Shown: piece after piece, positions 1-7,913 of the stretch
How positions within the stretch are numbered: position 1 is the first letter of the stretch
How the letters are laid out: every line of letters begins with the position of its first letter
Source: Streptomyces sp. DG1A-41
GTDB lineage: Bacteria > Actinomycetota > Actinomycetes > Streptomycetales > Streptomycetaceae
Assembly (NCBI RefSeq): GCF_037055355.1
Contig: NZ_CP146350.1
Coordinates: forward strand, 1,697,001-1,761,000
DNA: 64,000 nucleotides
Direction: 5' to 3'
Program-made: the position numbers and the translations under genes
Notes under the pieces: model-generated
What the model saw: the letters and a program-made list of their open reading frames with translations, nothing else
What the model was told of the DNA's origin: nothing
The model's database searches: none

Positions 1-156
1 GAGTTCAGTGCCTGGGTGCGGCGGCGCACCCCGGCCGGCCGCTGGGGCCGCACCCAGGATCTGGTGGGCGGGGTGCTGTTCCTCGCCTCCCCCGCGGCCG
101 ACTTCGTCAGCGGGCAGGTGCTGTATGTCGACGGCGGCATGACGAGCGTGCTGTGA
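1..156 (+). CDS. SDR oxidoreductase, C-terminal fragment (gluconate 5-dehydrogenase-like)
   Basis: Only the last 51 codons are in the window. They end in the classical short-chain dehydrogenase C-terminus (SGQVLYVDGG, then TSVL and TGA). The catalytic YxxxK and the nucleotide-binding glycines lie upstream of the window and cannot be checked. The next gene starts 25 bases later on the same strand and looks like L-idonate 5-dehydrogenase. That pairing is typical of idonate/gluconate catabolism (NAD(P)-dependent ketogluconate/gluconate interconversion), so the specific name is inferred from context. SDR family membership is well supported. Confidence 0.8.
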   Translation, partial: EFSAWVRRRTPAGRWGRTQDLVGGVLFLASPAADFVSGQVLYVDGGMTSVL

Positions 157-181
157 CCCTGTGCCCATCGAGGAGGCTGTG

Positions 182-1213
182 ATGCTGGGTTGTGTGATCC
201 ACGGCCAAGGTGACCTGCGCGTCGCGGAGTTGCCGGTTCCCGAGCCCGGGCCGGGGCAGGCGCTGGTCGCCGTGCGGTACGGCGGGGTGTGCGGGTCCGA
301 TCTGCACTACTGGAGGCACGGCGGGGTCGGGGACTTCCGGCTCCGGGAGCCGATGGTGCTCGGGCACGAGGTGGTCGGGACGGTGGTCGGGTACGGGGCC
401 GGCGCGTCGGGGCCGGCACCGGGTGCCGCTGTCGCCGTGCATCCGGCGACGCCGTGCGGGGTGTGTCCGGAGTGCTCGGACGGGCGGCGGAACGTCTGCC
501 GGGACACGCGGTATCTCGGCAGTGCGGCGCGCTTTCCGCATGTGCAGGGGGGATTCGCGGCGCAAGTGGTCGTGCCCTGCGAGCAGGTGCGGGCGTTGCC
601 GGACGGTCTGGAGCTGCGCCGGGCCGCGCTCGCCGAACCACTGTCCGTCGCCCTGCACGCGGTGCGGCGGGCCGGGGAGGTGGCCGGGCGGCACGTCCTG
701 GTGACCGGTGCCGGGCCCATCGGCTGTCTCGTGGTCGCGGCGGCGAAGGCGGGTGGGGCGGCGCGGGTGACCGTCACGGATCTGGTGCCCGAGGCGCTGG
801 AGTACGCGCGGATCGCCGGGGCCGGGACGGTCGTGCGAGCCGATGATCCGGACGACTCAGGGTGGCCTGAGGAGGTGGACGTGGCGATCGAGGCCTCCGG
901 GGTGGCGGCGGGTCTCGATGCGTGTCTGCGGCGGGTGCGGCGGGGCGGGGTCGTCGTGCAGTTGGGGATGCTGCCGCCGGGGCGCAGTGCGTTTGCGGGG
1001 AACCTTGTGGTGAGTCGGGAGATCGAGTTGCGGGGGGCGTTTCGGTTCGACGGGGAGTTCGAGCAGGCGCTGGGGGTGCTTGCGGGGGAGGCGGCGTTCG
1101 ACGGGCTCGTCAGTGCGGTGGTTCCGGTGCGGGAGGCCGAGTCGGCGTTTGCGTTGGCCGCTGATCGGAGTCGGTCTTGCAAGGTGCTGTTGGATTTCGC
1201 CGTGGCGCCGTAG
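182..1213 (+). CDS. L-idonate 5-dehydrogenase-like zinc alcohol dehydrogenase
   Basis: The protein has 343 residues and medium-chain dehydrogenase/reductase architecture. The catalytic-zinc Cys lies at about residue 37 (GVCGSDLHYW) and GHE follows near 63. The four structural-zinc cysteines sit in one cluster (PCGVCPECSDGRRNVC), and the Rossmann motif GAGPIG is near 180. The SDLHYWRHG context is characteristic of idonate/sorbitol-type dehydrogenases that oxidise L-idonate to 5-ketogluconate. I chose ATG 182 over the in-frame GTG 161 because GAGGAGG at 170-176 sits five bases before it. It follows the SDR gene by 25 bases, so the two probably form an operon. Its last ~100 bases overlap the convergent cytochrome b reading frame. 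Substrate is inferred. Confidence 0.85.
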   Translation: MLGCVIHGQGDLRVAELPVPEPGPGQALVAVRYGGVCGSDLHYWRHGGVGDFRLREPMVLGHEVVGTVVGYGAGASGPAPGAAVAVHPATPCGVCPECSDGRRNVCRDTRYLGSAARFPHVQGGFAAQVVVPCEQVRALPDGLELRRAALAEPLSVALHAVRRAGEVAGRHVLVTGAGPIGCLVVAAAKAGGAARVTVTDLVPEALEYARIAGAGTVVRADDPDDSGWPEEVDVAIEASGVAAGLDACLRRVRRGGVVVQLGMLPPGRSAFAGNLVVSREIELRGAFRFDGEFEQALGVLAGEAAFDGLVSAVVPVREAESAFALAADRSRSCKVLLDFAVAP

Positions 1214-1904
1214 GGGTGTGCTGGTTGGGCGGGCGCGGGGTGCGTTGGGGTTGTTCGCGCAGTTCCCCGCGCCCCTGAAGGCCGGCGCGCTGCGGGCGCC
1301 ACACTGAGTGCTGTCGGTCCGCCCAGTCTCTGCTCACCGAGCCCGTGCGCATGCCTCTCCTGGACTCCGGGTCGGCCAGGGCCATGCCGATGTGGCCGGC
1401 CAGGACTATGCCGATGGTGAGGGCCAGCCAGTCGTGGACGAACGTCGCACTGGTGCGCCAGAGGAGAGGGGTGAGGTGGGTGAACCACATCATGAGGCCG
1501 GTGCCGAGCATGACGAGGGTGGCGGCGGCGATCCAGGACGCGTAGAGCTTCTGGCCGGCGTTGAACTTGCCCGCCGGGCGGGACGCGTGGCGCTTGTCGC
1601 GGTGGAGGGCGGCGCGCAGCCAGGTGCGGTCGTGCGGGCCGAAGCGGTTGAGGTGGCCGAGGTCGGCACGGAAGGCGCGGGAGGCGAGGCCTGCCAGGGC
1701 CGGGACGGGCAGGGCGAGGCCGGTCCATGTGTGCAGGGTGACGACGAGGGCGCGGCGGCCGACGAGTTCGGCGAGCTGGGGGACGTAGAGGCAGGCCGCC
1801 GTGAGGACGCAGACGCCCATGAGCGCGGCCGTCGTGCGGTGTACCCAGCGCTCGGTCCGGCTGAAGCGCCTTACCGCGACCGCGGTGTCAGGTCGTAGGC
1901 TCAT
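1110..1904 (-). CDS. Cytochrome b/b6-domain membrane subunit with a run-on C-terminus
   Basis: This 264-residue protein has four hydrophobic segments in its first ~205 residues and histidines suited to haem b ligation (for example TLHTWTG and HDWLALTIG...GH). It should be the membrane electron-transfer partner of the molybdoenzyme encoded immediately upstream, which it overlaps by 17 bases. After the normal-looking cytoplasmic end (RTGSVSRDWADRQHSVW) the frame runs on for about 50 residues of Pro/Thr/Arg/Gln-rich sequence. The run-on passes through a dispersed intergenic repeat and about 100 bases antisense to the idonate dehydrogenase gene. That tail is not expected in the family and suggests a lost stop codon or an indel near 1330. 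Family call is firm; the true 3' end is uncertain. Confidence 0.8.
   Translation of the reverse strand: MSLRPDTAVAVRRFSRTERWVHRTTAALMGVCVLTAACLYVPQLAELVGRRALVVTLHTWTGLALPVPALAGLASRAFRADLGHLNRFGPHDRTWLRAALHRDKRHASRPAGKFNAGQKLYASWIAAATLVMLGTGLMMWFTHLTPLLWRTSATFVHDWLALTIGIVLAGHIGMALADPESRRGMRTGSVSRDWADRQHSVWRPQRAGLQGRGELREQPQRTPRPPNQHTPTAPRRNPTAPCKTDSDQRPTQTPTRPPAPEPPH
1249..1275. repeat. Dispersed intergenic repeat, GCGCAGTTCCCCGCGCCC type
   Basis: The 20 bases at 1255-1274 (TCGCGCAGTTCCCCGCGCCC) recur exactly at 44793-44812. A related but degenerate form lies at about 15133-15240. Such GCGGGGAACTGCGCGA elements are scattered between genes in many Streptomyces genomes. This copy lies between convergent genes and inside the extended cytochrome b frame. 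Confidence 0.75.
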
Positions 1905-2637
1905 CGTCCCGTCCGTTCGAGCGGCCCACCCAGGCGTCGATGTCGTAGCCGCGTTCCTCCCAGTAGCCCGGCCTGACCTCGTCGGTGACGGTGATGCCGG
2001 AGAGCCACTTGGCGGACTTGTAGAAGTACATGGGCGCGACGTAGAGGCGGACCGGGCCGCCGTGGGAGTGGCCGAGGTCCTTGTCCTGCATGCGCAGGGC
2101 GACCAGGACGTCCGCGCGGCGGGCCTGGTCGAGGGTGAGGCTCTCGGTGTAGGTGCCGTCGAAGCAGGTGAAGCGGATGGCCTTGGCCGTGGGGCGGACC
2201 CTGGCGGCGTCGAGCAGGCGGGACAGGCGTACGCCCTCGAAGGGGGTGTCGGGGACGCGCCAGCCGGTGACGCACTGGACGTCGCGGACCAGGCGGGTCT
2301 GCGGCAGGGCCTTGAGGTCGGCCAGGGTGTAGGTCGTGGGGCGGTCGACCAGGCCGTCCACCTTCAGGCGGTAGGTGCCGGCGTTCTTGCGCGGGACGGA
2401 CGAGGCGACCGAGTAGTAGCGGAAGCCGCCGCCGTTAGGGAGCAGGCCCGTCAGGCCGGTGGGGTCCTTGTCGGCGGCGCCGCCGAGGAAGCCATCCAGG
2501 CCGCGTTGCAGCTGGGGCGCGGCGACCACGCCGAGGGCGCCCAGGCCGAGGGTCCCCAGGAAGACGCGGCGGCCGACCGGGGTGCCCCGCTGTTGGAGGG
2601 GTTCGTCGTTCACGCCCTCATGTACGTCCTCGTTCAC
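1888..2637 (-). CDS. Molybdopterin-dependent oxidoreductase (sulfite oxidase/YedY-like catalytic domain)
   Basis: The protein has 249 residues. A twin-arginine signal lies near residues 22-45 (GRRVFLGTLG followed by a hydrophobic stretch), so it is probably exported folded with its molybdenum cofactor. The DVQCVTGW motif carries the Cys expected to ligate molybdenum, and the GHSHGGPVRL region is typical of the Oxidored_molyb family. Next comes a cytochrome b subunit gene overlapping by 17 bases, giving a two-component membrane-associated redox enzyme. The start is GTG 2637; an in-frame GTG at 2613 is also possible because GAGGGC lies next to it. The substrate cannot be read from the sequence; sulfoxide- or sulfite-type oxo-transfer is known for relatives. 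Confidence 0.88.
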   Translation of the reverse strand: MNEDVHEGVNDEPLQQRGTPVGRRVFLGTLGLGALGVVAAPQLQRGLDGFLGGAADKDPTGLTGLLPNGGGFRYYSVASSVPRKNAGTYRLKVDGLVDRPTTYTLADLKALPQTRLVRDVQCVTGWRVPDTPFEGVRLSRLLDAARVRPTAKAIRFTCFDGTYTESLTLDQARRADVLVALRMQDKDLGHSHGGPVRLYVAPMYFYKSAKWLSGITVTDEVRPGYWEERGYDIDAWVGRSNGRDDEPTT

Positions 2638-2724
2638 GTTCTCATTCGAGCACCCGTGGCCCCTGTACGACAGGGATCGCGGGTGCCCGTCAGAGTTCCG
2701 TAACCACTTCTTACGTGGCCGGGG

Positions 2725-4266
2725 TCAGGACGACGCCGCCTTGTCCAGCTGGAACGCCTCGTTGCCGAGTCCGATCCGGGCGTGCTTCTCCGGGGCGCGG
2801 GCGCGCAGCACCAGGCCCAGGACCAGGCCGGCGGCCAGGGCGAGACCGATGATGCCGGGCAGCACCCAGCTCAGCGAGGAGTTGGGGCCGGCGCCGACGA
2901 GGACCTCGAAGTCCTTCACCGTGTAGCCGGCGATCACGAGCAGGGCGAGGGCCGCCAGCGCGGAGGTGACCAGGCGCCAAGCCTGGGCGCCCGCGGCACC
3001 CCGGCGGACGAAGAAGACGACGACCGACACGGAGGCCGCCGCCATCAGCACGATCACGCCGAGGGCGCCGATGTTGCCGAACCAGGTGAACAGGTGCAGG
3101 ACCGGCGCGGTCGGGTCGCCGGCCGGCTTGTCGTCGGCGATCGCGAAGGCGGCCACGACCACCACGGCCACGACGGTCTGGAGCAGCGAGCCGGTGCCGG
3201 GAGCGCCGCTGGTGCCGCTGGTGCGGCCGAAGGCGGCGGGCAGCAGACCCTCGCGGCCCATGGCGAAGGCGTACCGGGCGACGACGTTGTGGAAGCTGAG
3301 CAGGGCGGCGAACATGCCGGTGACGAACAGGACGTGCAGGACGTCCGTGAAGGTGCCGCCGAGGCGGGACTCGGTGAGGAAGAACAGCAGTCCGGCGCTC
3401 TGCTTCTGGGCCGTGCCGACGACGGCGGCGGGGCCGGTGGCGACGGTGAGGGCCCAGCTGCTCAGCGCGAAGAAGACGGCGACCCCGCCGACGGCGAGGA
3501 ACATCACGCGCGGCACCAGGAGGTGCGGGCGGCTGGTCTCCTCGGCGTACACGGGCGCCTGCTCGAAGCCGAGGAACGCGGCGATGCAGAAGCACAGCGC
3601 GGTACCGACGCCCGCGCCGGTGAGGGTGTCGGGGTTGAAGGCGTGCAGCGAGAGGCCTTCCTTGCCGGGGTCGGCGAGGGCGGCGACGTCGAAGATCACG
3701 ACGAGGAGCACCTCGATGACGAGCAGCACGCCGAGCACGCGCGCGTTGACGTCGATCTTCAGCCAGCCCAGCAGACCGACGGCGAGCGCGGCCACGAGCG
3801 CCGGTATCCACCAGGCGATCTCCACCTCGGCGTAGGTGGCCAGGAGCCCGGAGACCTCGAAGCCGAAGATGCCGTAGATGCCGATCTGGAGCGCGTTGTA
3901 GGCGACGAGGGCGACCAGGGCGGCGCCCGCGCCGGCGGTGCCGCCGAGACCTCGGGAGATGTACGCGTAGAAGGCGCCCGCGTTGTGGACGTGGCGGCTC
4001 ATCTCGGCGTAACCGATGCTGAACAGGATCAGGACGACGCCGAGGACGACGAAGAGCAGCGGCTGGCCGACGATGCCCATCACCGCGAATGTAGTGGGCA
4101 TGACACCAGCGACCACCATGAGCGGGGCGGTCGCGGCGAGGACGGAGAGCAGCAGGCCCCCGGTGCCGAGCCGGTCGGCGCGCAGGGCGCGCTCCTGCCC
4201 CTTGAACGTACTGATGCCGCCGGCGGCGGTTGTGCTCGTGCTCGTACTCGAACTGTCCGTGGTCAT
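2725..4266 (-). CDS. APC family amino acid permease
   Basis: The 513-residue protein has about 12 transmembrane segments and a short Ser/Thr-rich N-terminus. The FKGQERALRADRLGTGGL entry into helix 1 is typical of actinobacterial amino acid-polyamine-organocation permeases. A GFEQAPVYAEE segment in helix 6 fits the conserved APC core, where substrate is bound. ATG 4266 is used because the frame upstream of it belongs to the neighbouring gene. It lies 38 bases downstream of the TPR-like gene on the same strand, so co-transcription is likely. Substrate is not predictable from the sequence; amino acids or amines are usual. Confidence 0.88.
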   Translation of the reverse strand: MTTDSSSTSTSTTAAGGISTFKGQERALRADRLGTGGLLLSVLAATAPLMVVAGVMPTTFAVMGIVGQPLLFVVLGVVLILFSIGYAEMSRHVHNAGAFYAYISRGLGGTAGAGAALVALVAYNALQIGIYGIFGFEVSGLLATYAEVEIAWWIPALVAALAVGLLGWLKIDVNARVLGVLLVIEVLLVVIFDVAALADPGKEGLSLHAFNPDTLTGAGVGTALCFCIAAFLGFEQAPVYAEETSRPHLLVPRVMFLAVGGVAVFFALSSWALTVATGPAAVVGTAQKQSAGLLFFLTESRLGGTFTDVLHVLFVTGMFAALLSFHNVVARYAFAMGREGLLPAAFGRTSGTSGAPGTGSLLQTVVAVVVVAAFAIADDKPAGDPTAPVLHLFTWFGNIGALGVIVLMAAASVSVVVFFVRRGAAGAQAWRLVTSALAALALLVIAGYTVKDFEVLVGAGPNSSLSWVLPGIIGLALAAGLVLGLVLRARAPEKHARIGLGNEAFQLDKAASS

Positions 4267-4304
4267 CGGGAGAGCGTCCTCACTTCTGGATTTCCGGGGG
4301 GGTG

Positions 4305-5261
4305 TCAGGCCGTGCCGAGCGCGGCGCCGCGGGCGGCGGCGAAGGCGGTGTGCGGGTCGCGGTCCGGGTACGACCAGGGCGCCGGGGTGGCGTGCCGGCC
4401 GATCCGGTGGAACAGGGCGGCGGCCTCGGCGCCCCGCCCCTCGCAGAACTTGGCATGGGCGAGGAAGTTCAGGTCGATCAGCCGGCGCGGATGACCCTCC
4501 AGCTCCCACTCCAGCCACCAGTCGAAGGCGGCCTTCATCACCTGCCGGGCGCGGCGGCCGGTCCAGTGGCCCGAGGCGGCCGGGTCGGCGGGTTCGTGCC
4601 CGGCGGCGGCCAGCACGCGGTAGCGCTCGGCGTGCGCGATGACCGGCAGGATCGCGAGCGGAGAGTCGGCGGGTGCCTGTTCGGCGGCCCAGCCGGCGAA
4701 GTCGTAGGCCTCGTGCAGCGGGTCCGGGCAGGCCTCCGAGCGGCGTGCGGCGAGCCGGGCGACCATCAGGTGGTGGGCGTGGTGGTGGTCGGCGTACCGG
4801 GCGCGGACCTGCTCGAAGGTCCGGATCACGTCCTGGTCGGTGCCGACCGCGCACTCCAGCAGGAGCAGGCCGAGCCAGGGGGTGGGGTCGGCGGGGGCGC
4901 GGGCGGCGGCGTTCGCGCAGGCCTCGCGGGCCCGGACCGGCTTGCCCTTGCCGTGCAGGGCGCGCCGGACCTGGGCGAGGGCGAGCAGGACGGCGGCGTC
5001 GGCGGACTCGGGTTCGGCGAGCAGCCACTCACGGGCCCATGCGGCGCAGTAGGACTCCCGAGCGAGGACCATGACGCGGTGGCCGCGCCGGTCCCAGTCG
5101 TCTCCGGTGTGCACCAGCAGGGAGCGGGCGTTCTGCCAGCGGCCCTGCGCCAGCGCGGCGCGCGCGGTCACGAGGTCGGCGTCGTCGAGGGCCTCGTCGA
5201 AGGCCTGCGCCGCACGTCTGCGGCCACGGCCGAGGGGAGGCGGGGGCGGGGGTGGGGGCAC
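4305..5261 (-). CDS. TPR-like protein of unknown function, upstream of the permease
   Basis: The 318-residue protein is soluble and alpha-helical, rich in Ala, Arg, Leu and Trp. Repeated helix pairs such as DLVTARAALAQGRWQNARSL and DAAVLLALAQVRRAL resemble tetratricopeptide repeats. A poly-proline run (MPPPPPPPPLG) opens it. Start GTG 5261 is supported by GAGGAA about eight bases upstream. No catalytic motif was recognised. It precedes the amino-acid permease gene by 38 bases, so a role linked to that transport system is an inference only. No signal peptide or membrane segment is visible. Confidence 0.7.
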   Translation of the reverse strand: MPPPPPPPPLGRGRRRAAQAFDEALDDADLVTARAALAQGRWQNARSLLVHTGDDWDRRGHRVMVLARESYCAAWAREWLLAEPESADAAVLLALAQVRRALHGKGKPVRAREACANAAARAPADPTPWLGLLLLECAVGTDQDVIRTFEQVRARYADHHHAHHLMVARLAARRSEACPDPLHEAYDFAGWAAEQAPADSPLAILPVIAHAERYRVLAAAGHEPADPAASGHWTGRRARQVMKAAFDWWLEWELEGHPRRLIDLNFLAHAKFCEGRGAEAAALFHRIGRHATPAPWSYPDRDPHTAFAAARGAALGTA

Positions 5262-5644
5262 CGCGGAACTTCCTCACGCGCTCTTCTTGTGTTTCGCGCT
5301 CTTCTTGTGTTTCGGCTCACGGCGGTCGATGGAGCGCGTGTGCGCGCTTCGCCATGAACTGATCACAGGCAGCCAACCCCCAGCCAACGGTTGGCGTCAA
5401 GACCCGCAAGTGCGTTACACGCGTCAACTGCCGTTACTTGTGAGGGTTTTGTGATCGAGCGAGATCGGGAGAAGAGTGTGACAGGCGCCCGATTTTTCCG
5501 TTTCACCCTTTGTGACGTGCGTCATAGTGCTGGGCGGTCACCGCCCCGCACGATGGCATGACGTACGGGCGCGCCGGGCGGAGCCGGCCGGTACAGTCGG
5601 CCCTTACGCCATCGTGACCCGACCTGATGATCGAGGTACACCGC
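5262..5644. other. Divergent intergenic region with an 18-bp tandem duplication
   Basis: These 383 bases separate the minus-strand TPR/permease operon from the plus-strand DMT transporter and are less GC-rich than their surroundings. Near the left end, GCGCTCTTCTTGTGTTTC is present twice in tandem (5278-5295 and 5296-5313), just upstream of the GTG start of the TPR-like gene. No gene is supported here. Both promoters should lie inside. Confidence 0.6.
5278..5313. repeat. Two perfect 18-bp tandem units
   Basis: The unit GCGCTCTTCTTGTGTTTC occurs at 5278-5295 and again at 5296-5313 without mismatch. Its position 17 bases upstream of a GTG start places it in the leader or promoter of the TPR/permease operon. 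Confidence 0.85.
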
Positions 5645-6544
5645 GTGTCGGTTCTAGTCCTGGTGCTCGCCGTGAGTGCCGCCTGCTGTCTGGGCTTCGG
5701 CTTCGTGCTCCAGCAGAACGCGGCCCAGCGCGCCCCGCTCAACGACTTCCTGTCCTTCCGGCTGCTGGTCGACCTGGTGAAGGTGCCGCGCTGGCTCGGC
5801 GGTATCGCGCTGATGGTGGTCGGCATGGCGCTGGGCGCGGCCGCGCTGGGGCAGGGTGAGCTGTCGCTGGTGGAGCCGCTACTGGCGACGAACCTGCTGT
5901 TCGCGCTCGCGCTGTCCCGTCGGCAGACCCGGCAGCCGCTCGGCCGCCAGGGTTGGGCGGGCCTGTTGCTGCTCGCGGGTGGGGTGAGCACGTTCATCGT
6001 GGCGGGCGAGCCGCAGGGCGGCGCCGCGACGGCCGATCCGATGCGGCAGTGGCTGATCATCGGGGCCATGGTCGGCCTCGCCCTGCTGCTCACGGCACAC
6101 GCGAAGCGCTCCCGGCTGGGCTCCGGGCCGGTGCTTCTGGCCCTGGCCGCCGGGCTGCTGTACGGCGTGCAGGACGCGCTGACCCGGGTGAGCGGGGAGA
6201 AGTTCACCGAGGGCGGCTTCGCCGGGCTGCTGACCGGCTGGCAGCCGTACGCCGTTCTCGCGCTGGGCGTCACGGGGCTGCTCCTCGTGCAGAGCGCCTT
6301 CGAGACGGCGTCCCTGCGCAAGTCGCTGCCCGCCCTGACCGCGGCCCAGCCGATCGCCGGGATCATCTGCGGCGTCGGCTTCCTGGGCGACCGGCTGCGG
6401 ACCGACGCGGTGGCCCTGAGCTGGGAGGCGGGCGGTCTGCTGGCCGTGGTGGCCGGGATCGTGCTGCTGGGTCTGCATCCGGCCATGCCGGCGGGGACGG
6501 CGCAGCGGGTACGCGTGGGGCAGCTTCAGCCGCAGCCGCAGTGA
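5645..6544 (+). CDS. DMT superfamily transporter (EamA-like)
   Basis: The 299-residue integral membrane protein has about nine or ten hydrophobic segments in two related halves, the layout of drug/metabolite transporters (small-molecule exporters). GTG 5645 is preferred over ATG 5627 because GAGG lies eight bases before it and ATG 5627 has no ribosome-binding site. The C-terminus is a short basic and Gln-rich tail (VRVGQLQPQPQ). The NUDIX gene follows after 27 bases and may be co-transcribed. The substrate is unknown. Confidence 0.8.
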   Translation: MSVLVLVLAVSAACCLGFGFVLQQNAAQRAPLNDFLSFRLLVDLVKVPRWLGGIALMVVGMALGAAALGQGELSLVEPLLATNLLFALALSRRQTRQPLGRQGWAGLLLLAGGVSTFIVAGEPQGGAATADPMRQWLIIGAMVGLALLLTAHAKRSRLGSGPVLLALAAGLLYGVQDALTRVSGEKFTEGGFAGLLTGWQPYAVLALGVTGLLLVQSAFETASLRKSLPALTAAQPIAGIICGVGFLGDRLRTDAVALSWEAGGLLAVVAGIVLLGLHPAMPAGTAQRVRVGQLQPQPQ

Positions 6545-6571
6545 CGCCTCGCGCCCTGCTTGGATGAGGGC

Positions 6572-7108
6572 ATGAGCGCTGTGAACGAGGGCATGAGTGC
6601 CGCCGACGAGATCCTCGACATCGTCGACGAGAACGACCGGGTCATCGGCCAGTCGCCCCGGGGCGAGGCCTACGCCAGGGGTCTGCGGCACCGCTGTGTG
6701 TTCATCCAGGCCCGGGACGCCGAGGGGCGGATCTTCGTGCACCGGCGGACGCCGACCAAGCTGGTCTTCCCCTCCCTGTACGACATGTTCGTCGGCGGCG
6801 TGGTCGGCGCGGGCGAGACCTACGACACGGCGGCCCTGCGCGAGGCCGAGGAGGAACTGGGCGTGACGGGCCTGCCGCTCCCCCAGTACCTCTTCAAGTT
6901 CCTCTACGCCAACGGCGCCGGCCAGACCTGGTGGTCGGCGGTGTACGAGGTCCGCTGCGACCTGCCGGTACAGCCGCAGGTCGAAGAGGTGGCCTGGCAC
7001 GACTTCCTGCCCGAGGACGAGGTGCGGCGGCGCCTGAACGACTGGGAGTGGGTACCGGACGGACTGGCGGCGTTCGAGCGGCTCACGGCGTTTCGGTCGA
7101 TGGGCTGA
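6572..7108 (+). CDS. NUDIX hydrolase
   Basis: The protein has 178 residues. The NUDIX box reads GGVVGAGETYDTAALREAEE followed by LGV, matching GX5EX7REUXEEXGU, the site that binds metal and cleaves nucleoside-diphosphate-linked compounds. The N-terminal DEILDIVDENDRVIGQSPRGEAY segment is typical of the IPP-isomerase-like/YfcD group of NUDIX enzymes. The start is ambiguous: a short duplication (GAGGGCATGAG at 6566 and again at 6587) gives two ATGs at 6572 and 6593, each right behind a GAGGG. Homologues usually begin near the second. Substrate cannot be assigned. Confidence 0.9.
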   Translation: MSAVNEGMSAADEILDIVDENDRVIGQSPRGEAYARGLRHRCVFIQARDAEGRIFVHRRTPTKLVFPSLYDMFVGGVVGAGETYDTAALREAEEELGVTGLPLPQYLFKFLYANGAGQTWWSAVYEVRCDLPVQPQVEEVAWHDFLPEDEVRRRLNDWEWVPDGLAAFERLTAFRSMG

Positions 7109-7188
7109 GCCTGCCCCCGGGGCGGACCGAACCATGGCGGGCGGCACCGGCAACGCCCGGCGACCGCGTCCCCGGTAGGGTCGCGCAC

Positions 7189-7581
7189 GTGATCGAGTTC
7201 GTACGGAACGTCCGCTTGTGGTTCGCGCCCGCGCAGGTGCGCCAGGACGGCGAGACGCCCGACTACCGGTTCTCGCTGGCGAACGAACGCACCTTCCTGG
7301 CCTGGCTGCGCACCGCGCTCGCGCTGATCGGCGGCGGCTTCGCCGTGGACCAGTTCCTGCCCGACCTGCGCTGGGGCTGGCGCGTGGGGCTGGCGCTCGC
7401 GCTACTGGCCGCGGGCGTGCTGTGCTCACTGCGGGCGGTCAACCACTGGGTGCGCTGCGAGCGGGCCATGCGCCGGGGCGAGGACCTGCCGGTGTCCCGG
7501 TTCCCGGCGGTGCTGAGCCTCGTCGTCGCGATCGTGGCCCTCGCGATGGTCGTCGTGGTGCTCGTGGGGTGGGAGGGGTGA
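7189..7581 (+). CDS. DUF202 family small membrane protein (YidH-like)
   Basis: The 130-residue protein carries the DUF202 signature LANERTFLAWLRTALALIGGG near residues 25-45, followed by two more hydrophobic segments. This gives a three-helix inner-membrane protein. Start GTG 7189 (IEFVRNVRLWF follows) fits the family length. Its stop overlaps the start of a second DUF202 gene (GTGA), so the two are translationally coupled and may form a hetero-oligomer. DUF202 proteins have no established function. Confidence 0.88.
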   Translation: MIEFVRNVRLWFAPAQVRQDGETPDYRFSLANERTFLAWLRTALALIGGGFAVDQFLPDLRWGWRVGLALALLAAGVLCSLRAVNHWVRCERAMRRGEDLPVSRFPAVLSLVVAIVALAMVVVVLVGWEG

Positions 7582-7913
7582 ACGCGCCGGCGGCCCGGCG
7601 GCAGGACCCCGACCGCGACCCCGGGCTGCAACCCGAGCGGACCCGGCTCGCCTGGCGGCGTACGACCCTGTCGGGCACGGTCTCCGCCGTGCTCGCCGTG
7701 AAGACCGCGCTGCAAGGCGGGGCCTCGGCGCCCGGACTCGTCGCGTGCGCGCTGTGCTGCGTCCTGTGGCTGGGTTTCCTGAGCATCGCCCACCGCCGCA
7801 TCCGTACTCTCTCGGCCACCGCCGGCCCCGCCGCGTTCGCGCCCCGGCACGCCACGGCCGCGGTGCTGTGCACGCTGGCGATGGCGGTGTGCGGGGCGGC
7901 TCTCGTCCTTTAG
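7578..7913 (+). CDS. Second DUF202 family membrane protein
   Basis: The 111-residue protein contains LQPERTRLAWRRTTLSGTV, the shorter DUF202 variant, and three hydrophobic segments. GTG 7578 overlaps the TGA of the preceding DUF202 gene and has GGGAGGG immediately upstream, so translation is coupled. Paired DUF202 genes of this long-plus-short type are common in actinobacteria. Function is unknown. It is followed by a long degenerate repeat tract rather than a clear terminator. Confidence 0.85.
   Translation: MNAPAARRQDPDRDPGLQPERTRLAWRRTTLSGTVSAVLAVKTALQGGASAPGLVACALCCVLWLGFLSIAHRRIRTLSATAGPAAFAPRHATAAVLCTLAMAVCGAALVL

Noticed and set aside
2782..4494. Long plus-strand open frame (570 codons) opposite the APC permease
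   Set aside because: It is the antisense shadow of the permease gene. The reading is low-complexity Gly/Glu/Asp/His, has no family motif, and the minus strand shows clear transmembrane coding.
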